From Bauldia sp. (GTDB lineage: Bacteria > Pseudomonadota > Alphaproteobacteria > Rhizobiales > Kaistiaceae), in the NCBI GenBank assembly GCA_026126025.1, contig JAHCJZ010000013.1, positions 1-64,000 of the forward strand: a stretch of DNA of 64,000 nucleotides. The letters are read 5' to 3'. A program made the translations under genes and the position numbers. Under the pieces are notes generated by a model that ran no database searches, had not been told where the DNA came from, and was given only the letters and a program-made list of their open reading frames with translations. Positions 55,555 to 64,000 of this stretch are shown piece by piece. The stretch's first letter is position 1. The number at the start of each line of letters is the position of its first letter.

Positions 55555-58494
55555 ATGCAGAAGACCATTTCGATCCGAGGCGCGCGCGAGCACAACCTCA
55601 AGAACGTCGACCTCGACCTGCCGCGCGACAAGCTGATCGTGTTCACCGGGCTGTCGGGCTCGGGGAAATCGTCGCTCGCCTTCGACACGATCTATGCCGA
55701 GGGCCAGCGGCGCTATGTCGAGAGCCTCTCGGCCTATGCGCGGCAGTTCCTCGAGATGATGCAGAAGCCGGACGTCGACCAGATCGACGGCCTGTCGCCC
55801 GCCATCTCGATCGAGCAGAAGACGACGTCGCGCAACCCGCGCTCGACGGTCGGCACCGTCACCGAGATTCACGACTATCTCCGCCTCCTCTTCGCCCGCG
55901 TCGGCATCCCCTATTCGCCCGCCACCGGGCTGCCGATCGAGAGCCAGACCGTCAGCCAGATGGTCGACCGCATCCTCGCGCTGCCCGAGGGCACCCGCCT
56001 CTACCTCCTCGCCCCGATCGTGCGCGACCGGAAGGGCGAGTACCGCAAGGAGATGGCCGACCTCCTCAAGCAGGGCTTCCAGCGGGTGAAGATCGACGGC
56101 GCGTTCCACGAGATCGCCGACGCGCCGGCGCTCGACAAGAAGCTGAAGCACGACATCGACGTGGTGGTGGACCGCATCGTCGTACGCCCCGACATCGCGC
56201 AGCGGCTGGCGGAGAGCCTGGAGACGGCCCTGCGGCTCGCCGACGGCATCGCGGTCGCGGAGTTCGCCGACAGTGGCGCCGGGCCGGCGAAGCCGCGAGC
56301 GAAGAAGGCGAAAGCGGCCGACGACGCGCCGGCGACCGGGCCGGTCGAGGCTGCCCAGCGCATCATCTTCTCGGAGAAATTCGCATGCCCGGTGTCCGGC
56401 TTCACGATCCCGGAGATCGAGCCGCGGCTGTTCTCGTTCAACGCGCCGGCGGGCGCCTGTCCGGTGTGCGACGGGCTCGGCTTCCAGCTCAGGATCGACC
56501 CGGCGCTGGTGGTGCCGGACGAGAGCCTGTCGCTGCGCGGCGGGGCGATCGCGCCGTGGCAGAAGACGACCTCGCCCTATTACCAGCAGACGCTGCAGGC
56601 GATCGCGCGGCACTATCGGGTGTCGATGACGAAGGCCTGGGCCGACCTGCCGGAGAAGGTGCGGAACGCGATCCTCTTCGGCTCGGGCGAGGACATCACC
56701 TTCACCTACGAGGACGGCCTGCGGAAATACGACACGCACAAGCCGTTCGAAGGCGTGATCTCCAACATGGAGCGGCGCTGGAAGGAGACCGAGTCGGCCT
56801 GGGCGCGCGAGGAGATCGAGCGCTACCAGACCGAGATCCCGTGCGACGCTTGCCACGGCTACCGGCTGAAGCCGGAGGCGCTGGCGGTGAAGATCGCCGG
56901 GCTTCACATCGGCGAAGTGTCCGACATGTCGATCCGCGCGGCGCAGGCCTGGTTCGCGGAGCTCCCGGCGCAGCTCAACGAGCAGCGGCGCGCCATCGCC
57001 GACCGCATCCTCAAGGAGATCCGCGACCGGCTGCGTTTCCTGGTCGATGTCGGGCTCGACTATCTCACCCTCGCCCGGCAGGCGGGAACGCTGTCGGGCG
57101 GCGAAGGCCAGCGCATCCGCCTCGCCTCGCAGATCGGCTCCGGCCTCACCGGCGTCCTCTACGTGCTGGACGAGCCGTCGATCGGCCTTCACCAGCGCGA
57201 CAATGAGCGGCTGCTGGCGACGCTGAAGCACCTCCGCGATATCGGCAACACCGTGCTCGTGGTCGAGCATGACGAGGACGCGATCCGCATCGCCGACTAT
57301 GTGGTCGATGTCGGGCCGGCGGCAGGCGTCCATGGCGGGCGGATCGTCGCCGAGGGGTCGCCGGCCGAGATCATGGCGAACCCCAATTCGCTGACCGGTC
57401 GGTATCTCTCGGGCGACCTCACCATCCCGATGCCGGAGACGCGGCGGAAGATCGGCCGCAAGAAGCTCAAGGTCGTCGGCGCCCGCGGCAACAACCTCAA
57501 GGACGTCACTGCGGAGATCCCCCTCGGCACCTTCACCGCGGTCACCGGCGTGTCGGGCGGCGGCAAGTCCACCTTCCTCATCGACACGCTCTACAAGGCG
57601 GTGGCGCGGCGCCTCAACGGCGCCCGCGAGAATCCCGCCGACCACGACGCCGTCGAGGGGATGGAGCATCTCGACAAGGTCATCGACATCGACCAGTCGC
57701 CGATCGGCCGCACGCCGCGGTCGAACCCCGCGACCTACACCGGCGCCTTCACCCATATCCGCGACTGGTTCGCCGGCCTGCCGGAGGCGAAGGCGCGCGG
57801 CTACCAGCCCGGGCGGTTCTCCTTCAACGTCAAGGGCGGCCGCTGCGAAGCCTGCCAGGGCGACGGCGTCATCAAGATCGAGATGCACTTCCTGCCCGAC
57901 GTCTACGTCACCTGCGACGTCTGCCACGGCCACCGCTACAACCGCGAAACCCTCGACGTCACCTTCAAGGGCAAGTCGATTGCCGACGTTCTCGACATGA
58001 CGGTTGACGAAGCCCGCGTCCTCTTCGACGCGGTGCCGCCGATCCGCGACAAGATGGAGACGCTGCGCCAGGTCGGGCTCGGCTACATCAAGGTCGGCCA
58101 GCAGGCGACCACGCTTTCCGGCGGCGAGGCGCAGCGGGTGAAGCTCGCGAAGGAGCTGTCGCGGAAGGCGACCGGCCGCACGCTCTACATCCTCGACGAG
58201 CCGACCACCGGCCTTCACTTCCACGACGTGAGGAAGCTGCTCGAGCTGCTCGGCGAGCTCGTCGACCAGGGCAACACCGTCGCGGTGATCGAGCACAATC
58301 TCGAGGTCATCAAGACCGCGGACTGGATCATCGACCTAGGCCCCGAAGGCGGCGACCGCGGCGGCATGCTGGTCGCCAAGGGGACGCCCGAGGACATCGC
58401 GGCCAACCCCGCGAGCCACACCGGCGCCTTCCTGCGGCCGGTCCTCGACCGCGCCCGGCACCCCCAGCGCGGCAAGGTCGAGGCCGCGGAATAG
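55555..58494 (+). CDS. uvrA: Excinuclease ABC subunit A
   Basis: 979 residues. It recognises distorted DNA and loads UvrB in nucleotide excision repair. Two ABC ATPase modules are complete: Walker [13 protein letters not shown] (~32) and [11 protein letters not shown] (~660), signatures [12 protein letters not shown] and [12 protein letters not shown], and Walker [11 protein letters not shown] and [10 protein letters not shown]. Zinc pieces are [20 protein letters not shown]...[21 protein letters not shown] and [14 protein letters not shown]...[10 protein letters not shown]. It ends in a TAGTG junction with the next gene and has a probable LexA box upstream. Confidence 0.98.
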   Translation: MQKTISIRGAREHNLKNVDLDLPRDKLIVFTGLSGSGKSSLAFDTIYAEGQRRYVESLSAYARQFLEMMQKPDVDQIDGLSPAISIEQKTTSRNPRSTVGTVTEIHDYLRLLFARVGIPYSPATGLPIESQTVSQMVDRILALPEGTRLYLLAPIVRDRKGEYRKEMADLLKQGFQRVKIDGAFHEIADAPALDKKLKHDIDVVVDRIVVRPDIAQRLAESLETALRLADGIAVAEFADSGAGPAKPRAKKAKAADDAPATGPVEAAQRIIFSEKFACPVSGFTIPEIEPRLFSFNAPAGACPVCDGLGFQLRIDPALVVPDESLSLRGGAIAPWQKTTSPYYQQTLQAIARHYRVSMTKAWADLPEKVRNAILFGSGEDITFTYEDGLRKYDTHKPFEGVISNMERRWKETESAWAREEIERYQTEIPCDACHGYRLKPEALAVKIAGLHIGEVSDMSIRAAQAWFAELPAQLNEQRRAIADRILKEIRDRLRFLVDVGLDYLTLARQAGTLSGGEGQRIRLASQIGSGLTGVLYVLDEPSIGLHQRDNERLLATLKHLRDIGNTVLVVEHDEDAIRIADYVVDVGPAAGVHGGRIVAEGSPAEIMANPNSLTGRYLSGDLTIPMPETRRKIGRKKLKVVGARGNNLKDVTAEIPLGTFTAVTGVSGGGKSTFLIDTLYKAVARRLNGARENPADHDAVEGMEHLDKVIDIDQSPIGRTPRSNPATYTGAFTHIRDWFAGLPEAKARGYQPGRFSFNVKGGRCEACQGDGVIKIEMHFLPDVYVTCDVCHGHRYNRETLDVTFKGKSIADVLDMTVDEARVLFDAVPPIRDKMETLRQVGLGYIKVGQQATTLSGGEAQRVKLAKELSRKATGRTLYILDEPTTGLHFHDVRKLLELLGELVDQGNTVAVIEHNLEVIKTADWIIDLGPEGGDRGGMLVAKGTPEDIAANPASHTGAFLRPVLDRARHPQRGKVEAAE

Positions 58495-58850
58495 TGGCGG
58501 AGATCCTTCCCTTCCGCGGCCGCGGGGGAAGCGAAGCGTATCGCCTCTTCCGCCAGGCAATGATCGAGCTGAAGCAGGTCGTGTGCGTCTATCGCGGCCA
58601 TCGGCGCGAGGTCTGTCCGGTCGTCATCGGCCACAGCGCCGGCAAGGAGAAGGTGCTGACTTTCCAGTTCGGCGGCGGATCGAGCAGCGGCCTGCCCGCC
58701 GGCGGCGAATGGCGCTGCCTCAACCTGTCCGAGGTCGGCGAGATCGCCCTTCGCGACGGCCCCTGGATCGAGGGCGGCAGCCACCGGCGAACCCAGGCCT
58801 GCGTCGACGATGTCGACCTCGACGTGAACATCCATGTCCGGCCGCGATAG
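58494..58850 (+). CDS. Conserved hypothetical protein coupled to uvrA
   Basis: 118 residues from a GTG that shares one base with the uvrA stop. Visible motifs: YRLFRQAMIELKQVVCVYRGHRREVCPVVIGH, KEKVLTFQFGGGSSSGLPAGGEWRCLN and RTQACVDDVDLDVN. The pattern (a query strand ending in CVY-G, a GGEWRCL turn and a C-terminal CVD-VDLDV) recurs in short hypothetical proteins from many alphaproteobacteria. It resembles a small beta-barrel such as the WYL fold, without enough detail to assign. Translational coupling to uvrA is likely. Confidence 0.82.
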   Translation: MAEILPFRGRGGSEAYRLFRQAMIELKQVVCVYRGHRREVCPVVIGHSAGKEKVLTFQFGGGSSSGLPAGGEWRCLNLSEVGEIALRDGPWIEGGSHRRTQACVDDVDLDVNIHVRPR

Positions 58851-58917
58851 CGCTTTCCTGTCGATTGCCGATTCGTGAGGCAGGCCTAACTGGTGGGCAA
58901 TTGTGATCGGCTGCCTT

Positions 58918-58936
58918 ATTGCTGCAGTGCAGCAAT
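58918..58936. promoter_or_regulatory. Perfect palindrome ATTGCTGCA-G-TGCAGCAAT, candidate PhaR-type operator
   Basis: 9-bp perfect arms with a 1-bp centre; the core CTGCAGTGCAG fits the CTGC-N3-GCAG consensus reported for PhaR/AniA regulators of polyhydroxyalkanoate and phasin genes. No PHA gene lies downstream; the next transcribed unit is the candidate sRNA at 59062. Confidence 0.5.
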
Positions 58937-59051
58937 GCCTGCGACAGGCCGCCGCATATGATTGAGATTCTGCCGTTCTCGCGGGTGCTGCTGCGCAACA
59001 TCCGCAAAGCAGCTATGCGTCAGGAGCACTGCCCCATCGGGGTCCGGAGCG

Positions 59052-59057
59052 TATATT
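59052..59057 (+). promoter_or_regulatory. Candidate -10 element (TATATT) of the small RNA
   Basis: TATATT stands out in GC-rich surroundings, 5-10 bp before the first G-rich bases of the predicted RNA. A -35 box is not obvious. Confidence 0.4.
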
Positions 59058-59061
59058 GAAG

Positions 59062-59218
59062 GGGAACTGAGGGGGTCGCGCTTCGGGGTGCGGCGCTCTC
59101 ATCAGAGAACCGCCCCGGGGTCCCTCCCTCCTTCCACCCCGAGAGCTGGTATCGGCCAGCCTCCTTCCCTGGCCGAGCATTCGGAAACGCCCGCGGTTCC
59201 TCCCCCGCGGGCGTTTTT
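59062..59218 (+). ncRNA. Candidate small RNA with three hairpins and C-rich anti-Shine-Dalgarno loops
   Basis: No ORF is credible here, but structure is strong. Hairpin 1 (59084-59117) pairs CGGGG/CCCCG, CGG/CCG and CTCT/AGAG. Unpaired TCCCTCCCTCCTTCC follows (59121-59135). Hairpin 2 (59152-59176) is an 8-bp stem TCGGCCAG/CTGGCCGA with the 9-nt loop CCTCCTTCC. Hairpin 3 (59185-59216) is a 9-bp GC stem extended by AAA/TTT, with loop TTCCTCCC, and acts as the terminator. All three exposed stretches contain CCTCC, complementary to GGAGG ribosome binding sites. The 5' end is estimated from the TATATT at 59052. The family is not identified; AbcR/alpha-r type RNAs of rhizobia are the nearest idea. 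Confidence 0.6.
59185..59218 (+). terminator. Strong intrinsic terminator of the candidate sRNA
   Basis: Stem AAACGCCCGCGG / CCGCGGGCGTTT (12 bp), 8-nt loop TTCCTCCC, followed by TT. No protein-coding gene ends just upstream on this strand (the nearest stop is at 58850). Confidence 0.9.
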
Positions 59219-59259
59219 CCGTTTCTGGGTCAAGCCTCGACGCAGCCACCACACCCTTC

Positions 59260-59340
59260 GTCACCCCGGCGAAGGCCGGGGTCCAGCGCCGCAGGCTCTG
59301 TGCTCCCGGCTCCTGGATTCCGGCCTTCGCCGGAATGACG
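59260..59340. repeat. Dispersed palindromic repeat (CGGCGAAGGCCGG type), copy 2
   Basis: TCACCCCGGCGAAGGCCGGG and GGATTCCGGCCTTCGCCGGA arms in opposite orientation, ending AATGACGAA; the same element as at 38198-38280. It lies between the candidate sRNA and the convergent DUF992 gene. Confidence 0.8.
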
Positions 59341-59382
59341 AAGGGAAAGGTGACCCTGAAGGGCCACCTTCACATCGGGGCC

Positions 59383-59865
59383 CTAGAGCGGGGTCAGGCG
59401 AAGCCGCGCCACGCCGACCGCGACGTTGAGCCCGGCCTGCGCCTGGAGGCTGAAGGGCTGCAGCGTGAAGGCGTCGCGATTGCCGCCGACGAGGATGTTG
59501 CCGCCGCCGCCGACGCCGAGCGCGGCATCCGCGCTGACGCCGACATAGGTGCCGGCCAGCGAGCCGGCGGTCCATGAATCGAAGCTCGGCGCGAACACCG
59601 CCCACAGGATCACCGACGCCGCCGTGATGCCGACGTCGAGGCCGAGCCGGGTGATGCGGCCGTCATAGACCTCGATCGCGCGGGTCCGGTCGGCGTCGTA
59701 GAAGGTGCACACGGCGTCGCGCCGCGAGCCGAGGATTAGGCCGACGCCGGCGTCGACGGTGCATTCCAGGAACCCGATGCGGACGCCGTCCTGAGCCCGG
59801 CTCGGGGTGCTGAGGGTCGCGAACGCGACCAGGGCGGCCAGGGCCGCTGCGATGAGGCGCTTCAT
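59383..59865 (-). CDS. DUF992 domain-containing exported protein
   Basis: 160 residues. A signal peptide (LIAAALAALVAFATLSTPSRAQ) is followed by the DUF992 domain: VRIGFLECTVDAGVGLILGSRRDAVCTFYD, RLGLDVGITAASVILWAVFAPS, GTYVGVSADAALGVGGGGN and LQPFSLQAQAGLNVAVGVARL. The two cysteines near the start are conserved and may pair in the periplasm. The family is nearly restricted to Hyphomicrobiales; function unknown. It is a single-gene transcript. Confidence 0.93.
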   Translation of the reverse strand: MKRLIAAALAALVAFATLSTPSRAQDGVRIGFLECTVDAGVGLILGSRRDAVCTFYDADRTRAIEVYDGRITRLGLDVGITAASVILWAVFAPSFDSWTAGSLAGTYVGVSADAALGVGGGGNILVGGNRDAFTLQPFSLQAQAGLNVAVGVARLRLTPL

Positions 59866-60041
59866 GATGGTCTCCGATTGAAACTCATGCTTCGGTCGCG
59901 ATCGACCTCATGGGCCAAATCCCGATCCACGGCCCGCGGTTCCGATCCGGCGCCGCGACAATTCTCCGCCGCTTGATCTGGGTCAACGCCGGCGCCCGCG
60001 GCGCCGGGCAAGAACGCCTCACCAACAGGGGAGTTCTCGCC

Positions 60042-60167
60042 ATGCCTGCCGCTTCCATCGTCGTCACCATCGCCACCATCGCGCTCTTCGCGGCGTTCTC
60101 CGCGCTGGTCGGTTACGGCCTTCACCGGACGCCGAAGGGCTGGAACGACCCGCACCAGGCCTCCTAG
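60042..60167 (+). CDS. Small single-helix membrane protein (41 residues)
   Basis: ATG 60042 has AGGGGAG 8 nt upstream. One membrane helix (ASIVVTIATIALFAAFSALVGYG) is followed by a polar end HRTPKGWNDPHQAS. Strong ribosome binding site, clean hydrophobic segment and TAG stop support it; no family is recognised. It lies 60 nt ahead of trmFO. Confidence 0.6.
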   Translation: MPAASIVVTIATIALFAAFSALVGYGLHRTPKGWNDPHQAS

Positions 60168-60227
60168 CCGCGCCGGCGGACCCCCGGGCGGTTGAGGGAA
60201 CCCCCTCGCCGCTCTAGGGTCCGCGGC

Positions 60228-61637
60228 ATGAACGCACCGAAACCGGTCCATATCGTCGGCGGCGGCCTCGCCGGCTCCGAAGCCGCGTGGCAGCTCGCCG
60301 AGCGCGGCGTGCCCGTGGTGCTCCACGAGATGCGCCCCGTCCGCGAGACCGCGGCGCACAAGACCGACCGGCTCGCCGAGCTGGTCTGCTCCAACTCCTT
60401 CCGCTCCGACGATCACGCGACCAACGCGGTCGGCCTCCTCCATGAGGAGATGCGCCGCGCCGGCTCGCTCATCATGCGGATGGGCGACGCCAACCAGCTG
60501 CCGGCGGGCGGCGCGCTCGCGGTCGACCGCGACGGCTTCGCGGGCGCCGTGACGGCCGCGATCGCCGCCCATCCCCTGATCGCGGTCGAGCGCGGCGAGA
60601 TCGCAGGCCTTCCGCCCGCGGAATGGGACAATGTGATCGTCGCGACCGGCCCCCTCACCTCGCCGGCGCTCGCCGAGGCGATCGCCGCCGCAACCGGCGA
60701 GACCGCCCTCGCCTTCTTCGACGCGATCGCGCCGATCGTCCATTTCGAGACGATCGACACGGGCATCGCGTGGTTCCAGTCGCGCTACGACAAGGCGGGG
60801 CCGGGCGGCAGCGGCGCGGACTATCTCAACTGCCCGATGGACCGGGACGAGTACGAGGCGTTCGTCGACGCGATCCTTGCCGGCGATAAGACCGCCTTCA
60901 AGGACTGGGAGGGGACGCCCTATTTCGACGGCTGCCTGCCGATCGAGGTGATGGCGGAGCGCGGCCGCGAGACGCTGCGCCACGGACCGATGAAGCCGTT
61001 CGGCCTCACCAATCCGAAGGATCCCGGCCGCAAGCCCTACGCCGTGGTCCAACTGCGCCAGGACAATGCGCTCGGCACGCTGTGGAACATGGTCGGCTTC
61101 CAGACCAAGCTGAAATATGCCGAGCAGGTCCGCATCTTCCGGATGATCCCGGGCCTTGGCGACGCGGAATTCGCCCGGCTCGGCGGCCTCCACCGCAACA
61201 CCTTCCTCAATGCGCCGGTCGTCCTCGACGGGACGCTCCGCCTCAAGGCCGAGCCGCGGCTGCGCTTCGCGGGGCAGATCACCGGCTGCGAGGGCTATGT
61301 GGAGTCCGCCGCCATCGGGCTCCTCGCCGGCCGCTTCGCCGCCGCGGAGCGGCTCGGCGACCCGCTCATCGTGCCGCCGCCCACGACGGCGTTCGGCGCG
61401 CTGCTCGGCCACATCACCGGCGGCCATCTGTCGGCCGACGAGCCCGGCCGCCGCTCGTTCCAGCCGATGAACATCAATTTCGGCCTCTTCCCGCCGCCCG
61501 AGGGCTGGCGTCCGCAGGGCGTGAAGATGAGCACCGCGGAAAAGGGCCTCGCGAAGAAGCGCGCGATCACGTCGCGGGCGCTGGCTGACTGCGATGCGTG
61601 GCTCGGGCACGCGGCGCCGGCGGTGGCGGCGGAATAG
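60228..61637 (+). CDS. trmFO: Methylenetetrahydrofolate--tRNA-(uracil-5-)-methyltransferase
   Basis: 469 residues from ATG 60228. It makes ribothymidine at tRNA position 54 using methylenetetrahydrofolate and FAD. The FAD dinucleotide-binding motif [21 protein letters not shown] begins the protein; [26 protein letters not shown] carries the conserved cysteine, and [20 protein letters not shown] is the C-terminal FAD motif. [10 protein letters not shown] ends the core. An upstream in-frame start at 60192 is not favoured. A compound palindrome follows the stop. Confidence 0.96.
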   Translation: MNAPKPVHIVGGGLAGSEAAWQLAERGVPVVLHEMRPVRETAAHKTDRLAELVCSNSFRSDDHATNAVGLLHEEMRRAGSLIMRMGDANQLPAGGALAVDRDGFAGAVTAAIAAHPLIAVERGEIAGLPPAEWDNVIVATGPLTSPALAEAIAAATGETALAFFDAIAPIVHFETIDTGIAWFQSRYDKAGPGGSGADYLNCPMDRDEYEAFVDAILAGDKTAFKDWEGTPYFDGCLPIEVMAERGRETLRHGPMKPFGLTNPKDPGRKPYAVVQLRQDNALGTLWNMVGFQTKLKYAEQVRIFRMIPGLGDAEFARLGGLHRNTFLNAPVVLDGTLRLKAEPRLRFAGQITGCEGYVESAAIGLLAGRFAAAERLGDPLIVPPPTTAFGALLGHITGGHLSADEPGRRSFQPMNINFGLFPPPEGWRPQGVKMSTAEKGLAKKRAITSRALADCDAWLGHAAPAVAAE

Positions 61638-61702
61638 GTGAAGCTGGAGTTGTGGCCTGCGAATCCGGCCTTCGTCGGCATCATTGGATCAGAATGACTC
61701 GG

Positions 61703-61828
61703 CTAACCCTCCCCTTGTGGGAGGGTCGAAACGCGAAGCGTTTCGGGGAGGGGGCGGCCGAGCCCCCCTCCCGAAATTGGCGGCGCTACGCTTGCCAATT
61801 TCGACCTCCCCACGAGGGGGAGGTTAAC
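61703..61828. repeat. Dispersed ~126-bp compound palindrome (copy 2)
   Basis: Outer arms TAACCCTCCCCTTGTGGGAGG / CCTCCCCACGAGGGGGAGGTTA, inner hairpins GAAACGCgaaGCGTTTC and AATTGGCgg...cttGCCAATT, plus GGGGAGGGGG/CCCCCCTCCC. Same plan as 29640-29778 but the inner hairpins differ in sequence while staying paired. Confidence 0.88.
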
Positions 61829-61859
61829 CGCTCATTGAACCGACCCTCTCCAATCATGC

Positions 61860-62693
61860 TTAGCGCCACCGGCGAGCGGCACGCCAGAGGGTGAGCTGGC
61901 GCCGCCAGCCGGGGAGCGGCGTGAGGGGCTGCAGCGGGCGGGCGGCGTGGCGCTCCTGGCGCTGCAGCTCCGGCTCCACCAGCGCGAGCGGGAGAAAGGC
62001 GGGGCCGACCGACCGCGGCAGCGCCGTCATCGCGGCTTCCGCCGCGGCGACATGGCGGCGGGCGATGGCGCGCAGTTCACCCAACGCCGCGACCAGGCCC
62101 GGTCCCGCGGTGCGGTCGTAGACCTGCTCGACTTCGACGCCGTGGGCGAGGAACAGCGCCTTCGGCAGGAACATCTGGCGGCGGCGGGCGTCCTCCGGCA
62201 GCCGCGCGATGAGCCGGGCGAGGAGGATGGCGACGCCGGCATGGCCGGCCGCTTCGGCCGAGCCGGGATCGCTTCCGCCGGCGAGGACGAGCGCGCCGAG
62301 CTGGATCAGCGCGGAGGTGGTCTCGCCGGCATAGCCTTCGAGGTCGGCCAGGGACGGCATCGGGTCGGCGTAGAGGTCGAACACGCGCGCGGCGAGGAGC
62401 GCGTCGAAGGCGGCAAGCGGCAGGCCGAAGGTGCGGATCGTCTCGAGAAGCGCCGCGGCGACGGGGTGCCCTCCCCCTTCGCCCTTCCCCGTCAGCACGT
62501 CGCGCCACCATTGGAGGCGGATCTCGCCCAGCATCGGCTCGGACACCGCGTAGCGGATGCGGGCCGTCTCCACATCGAACGCATGGAGCGCGAACAGATG
62601 CTTGCGCGCCGCTTCGGGCGCGAAGAGATCGGCGAGATAGCGGTCGCGGTCGTGCTGGCGGACGATGTCGGCGGCCGCGGCGTAGGTGTCCAT
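61860..62693 (-). CDS. Squalene/phytoene synthase family protein (NDUFAF6-like)
   Basis: 277 residues. The family fold is seen in LFALHAFDVETARIRYAVSEPMLGEIRLQWWRDVL and later DLEGYAGETTSALIQLGALVL and HAGVAILLARLIARLPED. The two Asp-rich DxxxD metal motifs of true squalene/phytoene synthases are not both present (the first reads HAFDVETAR), as in the NDUFAF6/C8orf38-type relatives of alphaproteobacteria and mitochondria, so prenyltransfer is doubtful. It is the last gene of a minus-strand run after secF and the Mth938-type gene. Confidence 0.85.
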   Translation of the reverse strand: MDTYAAAADIVRQHDRDRYLADLFAPEAARKHLFALHAFDVETARIRYAVSEPMLGEIRLQWWRDVLTGKGEGGGHPVAAALLETIRTFGLPLAAFDALLAARVFDLYADPMPSLADLEGYAGETTSALIQLGALVLAGGSDPGSAEAAGHAGVAILLARLIARLPEDARRRQMFLPKALFLAHGVEVEQVYDRTAGPGLVAALGELRAIARRHVAAAEAAMTALPRSVGPAFLPLALVEPELQRQERHAARPLQPLTPLPGWRRQLTLWRAARRWR

Positions 62694-62720
62694 GCGGCGG
62701 GTATGGTCCGCCCGCCCGGC

Positions 62721-63107
62721 CTAGTCCACCGCGATCAGCGCGGCGGCGACGCGGCGGTCCTCGGCGAGGAGGACGTTGAACGTCCGCGCCGCGGCGCCCG
62801 TGGTCATCGCGTCGGCGGTGATGCGGGCTGCCTGCAGGACGCTGCGGAGCGCGGCGGGCATCGCCGCGGCCGATGCGCCGACGCCGAGAAGGAGAACGTC
62901 GATCTCCGCCGCCTCGGCGAGCACCTTCTCGAGCGCGGCTGCGTCGACCTCTGTCAGCGCGCGCGGCGCCCAGCCGTAGATGCCCGACGGGATGCAGAGG
63001 ATCGAGCCACGATGCGACATGCCGGCGAAGCGAAAGCCGCCATTGCCATAGGCGTCGATCGGCGCGCGGCCGGGGAAATGCGCGTCGCGGATGACGATGC
63101 CGGCCAT
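62721..63107 (-). CDS. Mth938-like (DUF498) domain protein
   Basis: 128 residues from ATG 63107. Pattern: IVIRDAHFPGRAPIDAYGNGGFRFAG, then HRGSILCIPSGIYGWAPRALTEVD, IDVLLLGVGASAAAMPAAL and MTTGAAARTFNVLLAEDRRVAAALIAV. This is the Mth938/NDUFAF3-type fold; NDUFAF3 and NDUFAF6 homologues adjacent to each other may reflect a shared link to complex I assembly in the mitochondrial lineage, which is inference for bacteria. It lies 27 nt before the squalene-synthase-like gene. Confidence 0.9.
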   Translation of the reverse strand: MAGIVIRDAHFPGRAPIDAYGNGGFRFAGMSHRGSILCIPSGIYGWAPRALTEVDAAALEKVLAEAAEIDVLLLGVGASAAAMPAALRSVLQAARITADAMTTGAAARTFNVLLAEDRRVAAALIAVD

Positions 63108-63119
63108 CGGCCGGGCCTC

Positions 63120-63207
63120 AGAGCGTGATCCGACCAAGTCGAATCACGCTCTACGGCTATGTCCTTGTTGGAGCATGATCTTCTCGAAAATCTCGGATCA
63201 TGCTCTA
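63120..63207. repeat. CTAG-edged dispersed repeat, copy C (shorter)
   Basis: Same ends as copies A and B (AGAGCGTGATCCGACCAAGT and TCTCGGATCATGCTCTAG), but about 15 bp around the GCCGGTATCCACTTTT segment are missing. It lies between secF and the Mth938-type gene and its CTAG is the secF stop codon. Confidence 0.92.
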
Positions 63208-64000
63208 GCCCTCGACGGCGGCGGTCGGCGCCGTGGGCGGCGTTTCGGCCTCTTCCGTGGAGGTGTCGCGGCGAAGGTTGAAGTAGATCAGCACCGGCGC
63301 GCCGATATAAATCGACGAGTAGACCGCGGCCACGACGCCGAAGAGCATCGCGGCGACGAACGAGCGGATGACCTCGCCGCCGAGGAAGAACAGCGCGCCG
63401 AGCACGAGGAGCGTCGTCAGCGAGGTAATGAGGGTCCGCGACATCGTCTCGTTGATGCCGCGATCGAGCACGTCGGAGATCGACAGCTTCTTGTATTTTC
63501 GCAGCACCTCGCGGATGCGGTCGTAGACCACGACCTTGTCGTTGAGCGAGAAGCCGACGATCGTGAGGATCGCGGCGATCGAGGCGAGGTTGAATTCAAG
63601 GCCGGTGACCACGAAGAAGCCGAGGGTCATCAGCACGTCGTTGATCGTACCGATGATCGCGCCGACCGCGAACTGCCATTCGAAGCGGAACCAGACATAG
63701 ATCATCACCGCGAGGATGGTGATGAGCGTCGCGATCGCGGCCTTCGACGCCAGCTCGCCGGCGACGCGGGCGCCGACCGATTCGGTGCGCTCGAACGCCA
63801 CCCGGTCGCCGAGCGCGGTCCTGATCTGGTCGATCGCGGCCTGCTGCGAGGCCTCGTCGCCCTCCTGCTGCTCGATGCGCAGCAGGAAGTTCATGTCGCC
63901 GTCGGGAGCGCTGACCTCCTGGACCTGGACGTCGCCAAGGTCGAGGGCACCGACGATCTCGCGGATTTCGCCGACCCCGATCTCCGCATCGACCCGCGAG
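63205..64000 (-). CDS. secF: Protein translocase subunit SecF (5' end outside window)
   Basis: The frame is open to the window edge (at least 264 codons). SecF with SecD forms the proton-driven complex that pulls exported proteins through SecYEG. Signature pieces: IYVWFRFEWQFAVGAIIGTINDVLMTLGFF, EFNLASIAAILTIVGFSLNDKVVVYDRIRE (the D4-type region with GFSLNDKVVVYDRI) and GGEVIRSFVAAMLFGVVAAVYSSIYIG. The TAG stop is part of a dispersed repeat. Confidence 0.95.
   Translation of the reverse strand, partial: SRVDAEIGVGEIREIVGALDLGDVQVQEVSAPDGDMNFLLRIEQQEGDEASQQAAIDQIRTALGDRVAFERTESVGARVAGELASKAAIATLITILAVMIYVWFRFEWQFAVGAIIGTINDVLMTLGFFVVTGLEFNLASIAAILTIVGFSLNDKVVVYDRIREVLRKYKKLSISDVLDRGINETMSRTLITSLTTLLVLGALFFLGGEVIRSFVAAMLFGVVAAVYSSIYIGAPVLIYFNLRRDTSTEEAETPPTAPTAAVEG

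Noticed and set aside
55309-58296. 995-codon open frame opposite uvrA
   Set aside because: Shadow of uvrA, with no recognisable domain.
58958-59059. 33-codon plus-strand ORF beginning MIEILPFSRV just before the candidate sRNA
   Set aside because: No ribosome binding site, no known family, and it overlaps the probable -10 of the sRNA. Could be a leader peptide but support is too thin.

Overview
The window is a high-GC (roughly two-thirds G+C) alphaproteobacterial chromosome segment, most likely from the order Hyphomicrobiales (Rhizobiales). Reasons: the coaD-ppi-queA-tgt cluster near gyrA, the secF-Mth938-squalene/phytoene-synthase-like run next to trmFO, DUF992, DUF2155 and DUF3309 proteins, a LinKLMN-type MCE transporter, a GTTC-N7-GTTC LexA box, and several dispersed palindromic repeat families of the kind common in this order. 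Genus cannot be decided from the sequence. The window opens in the 3' end of one gene and closes inside secF.

Layout. 1-6.1 kb: end of a large conserved protein, then a minus-strand four-gene lipid ABC importer/exporter operon (STAS-MlaE permease, MlaF ATPase, a 907-residue MlaD/MCE protein inflated by 318-bp tandem repeats, auxiliary lipoprotein). 6.3-15.5 kb: metabolism and proteostasis (pgi, aminotransferase, DsbA-like thiol oxidoreductase, aroQ, accB-accC-aat, DUF2155, a short DUF3309 membrane protein). 15.5-19.3 kb: ABC-2 exporter operon with two permeases and a HIT protein. 19.6-26 kb: signalling, with a FecR protein carrying Cys/Pro repeats next to a CHASE2-class III cyclase, then a SpoIIE-type phosphatase with a cyclic-nucleotide-binding-like domain facing an RsbW/RsbV pair. 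26.2-36.2 kb: tRNA-Leu, CinA-like protein, nucleotidyltransferase, map-radC, CHRD protein, a GGDEF-EAL protein, and a receiver protein facing a hybrid histidine kinase; tRNA-Lys. 36.4-46.8 kb: acyltransferase, tgt-queA-ppi-coaD operon, a diguanylate cyclase, gyrA, MerR/TipAS regulator. 47-59 kb: a DNA-repair neighbourhood (ssb, ligD, a HEPN-type pair, ku, AlkB-like membrane oxygenase, AlkZ-like winged-helix glycosylase candidate, uvrA). 59-64 kb: a candidate small RNA, DUF992 protein, trmFO, squalene/phytoene-synthase-like protein, Mth938 protein, secF.

Most interesting points. (1) A roughly 155-nt candidate sRNA (59062-59218) with three hairpins and three C-rich anti-Shine-Dalgarno stretches, ending in a strong intrinsic terminator. 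(2) A HEPN-type gene and a small partner embedded between ku and ligD on the same strand. (3) LexA boxes in front of both ssb and uvrA, which look like the two halves of an ancestral divergent promoter region separated by the roughly 7-kb NHEJ block. (4) A roughly 100-bp dispersed repeat whose CTAG edge supplies the stop codon of the adjacent gene in all three copies. (5) The repeat-inflated MlaD protein. (6) GyrA with Leu and Asn at the E. coli Ser83 and Asp82 positions.
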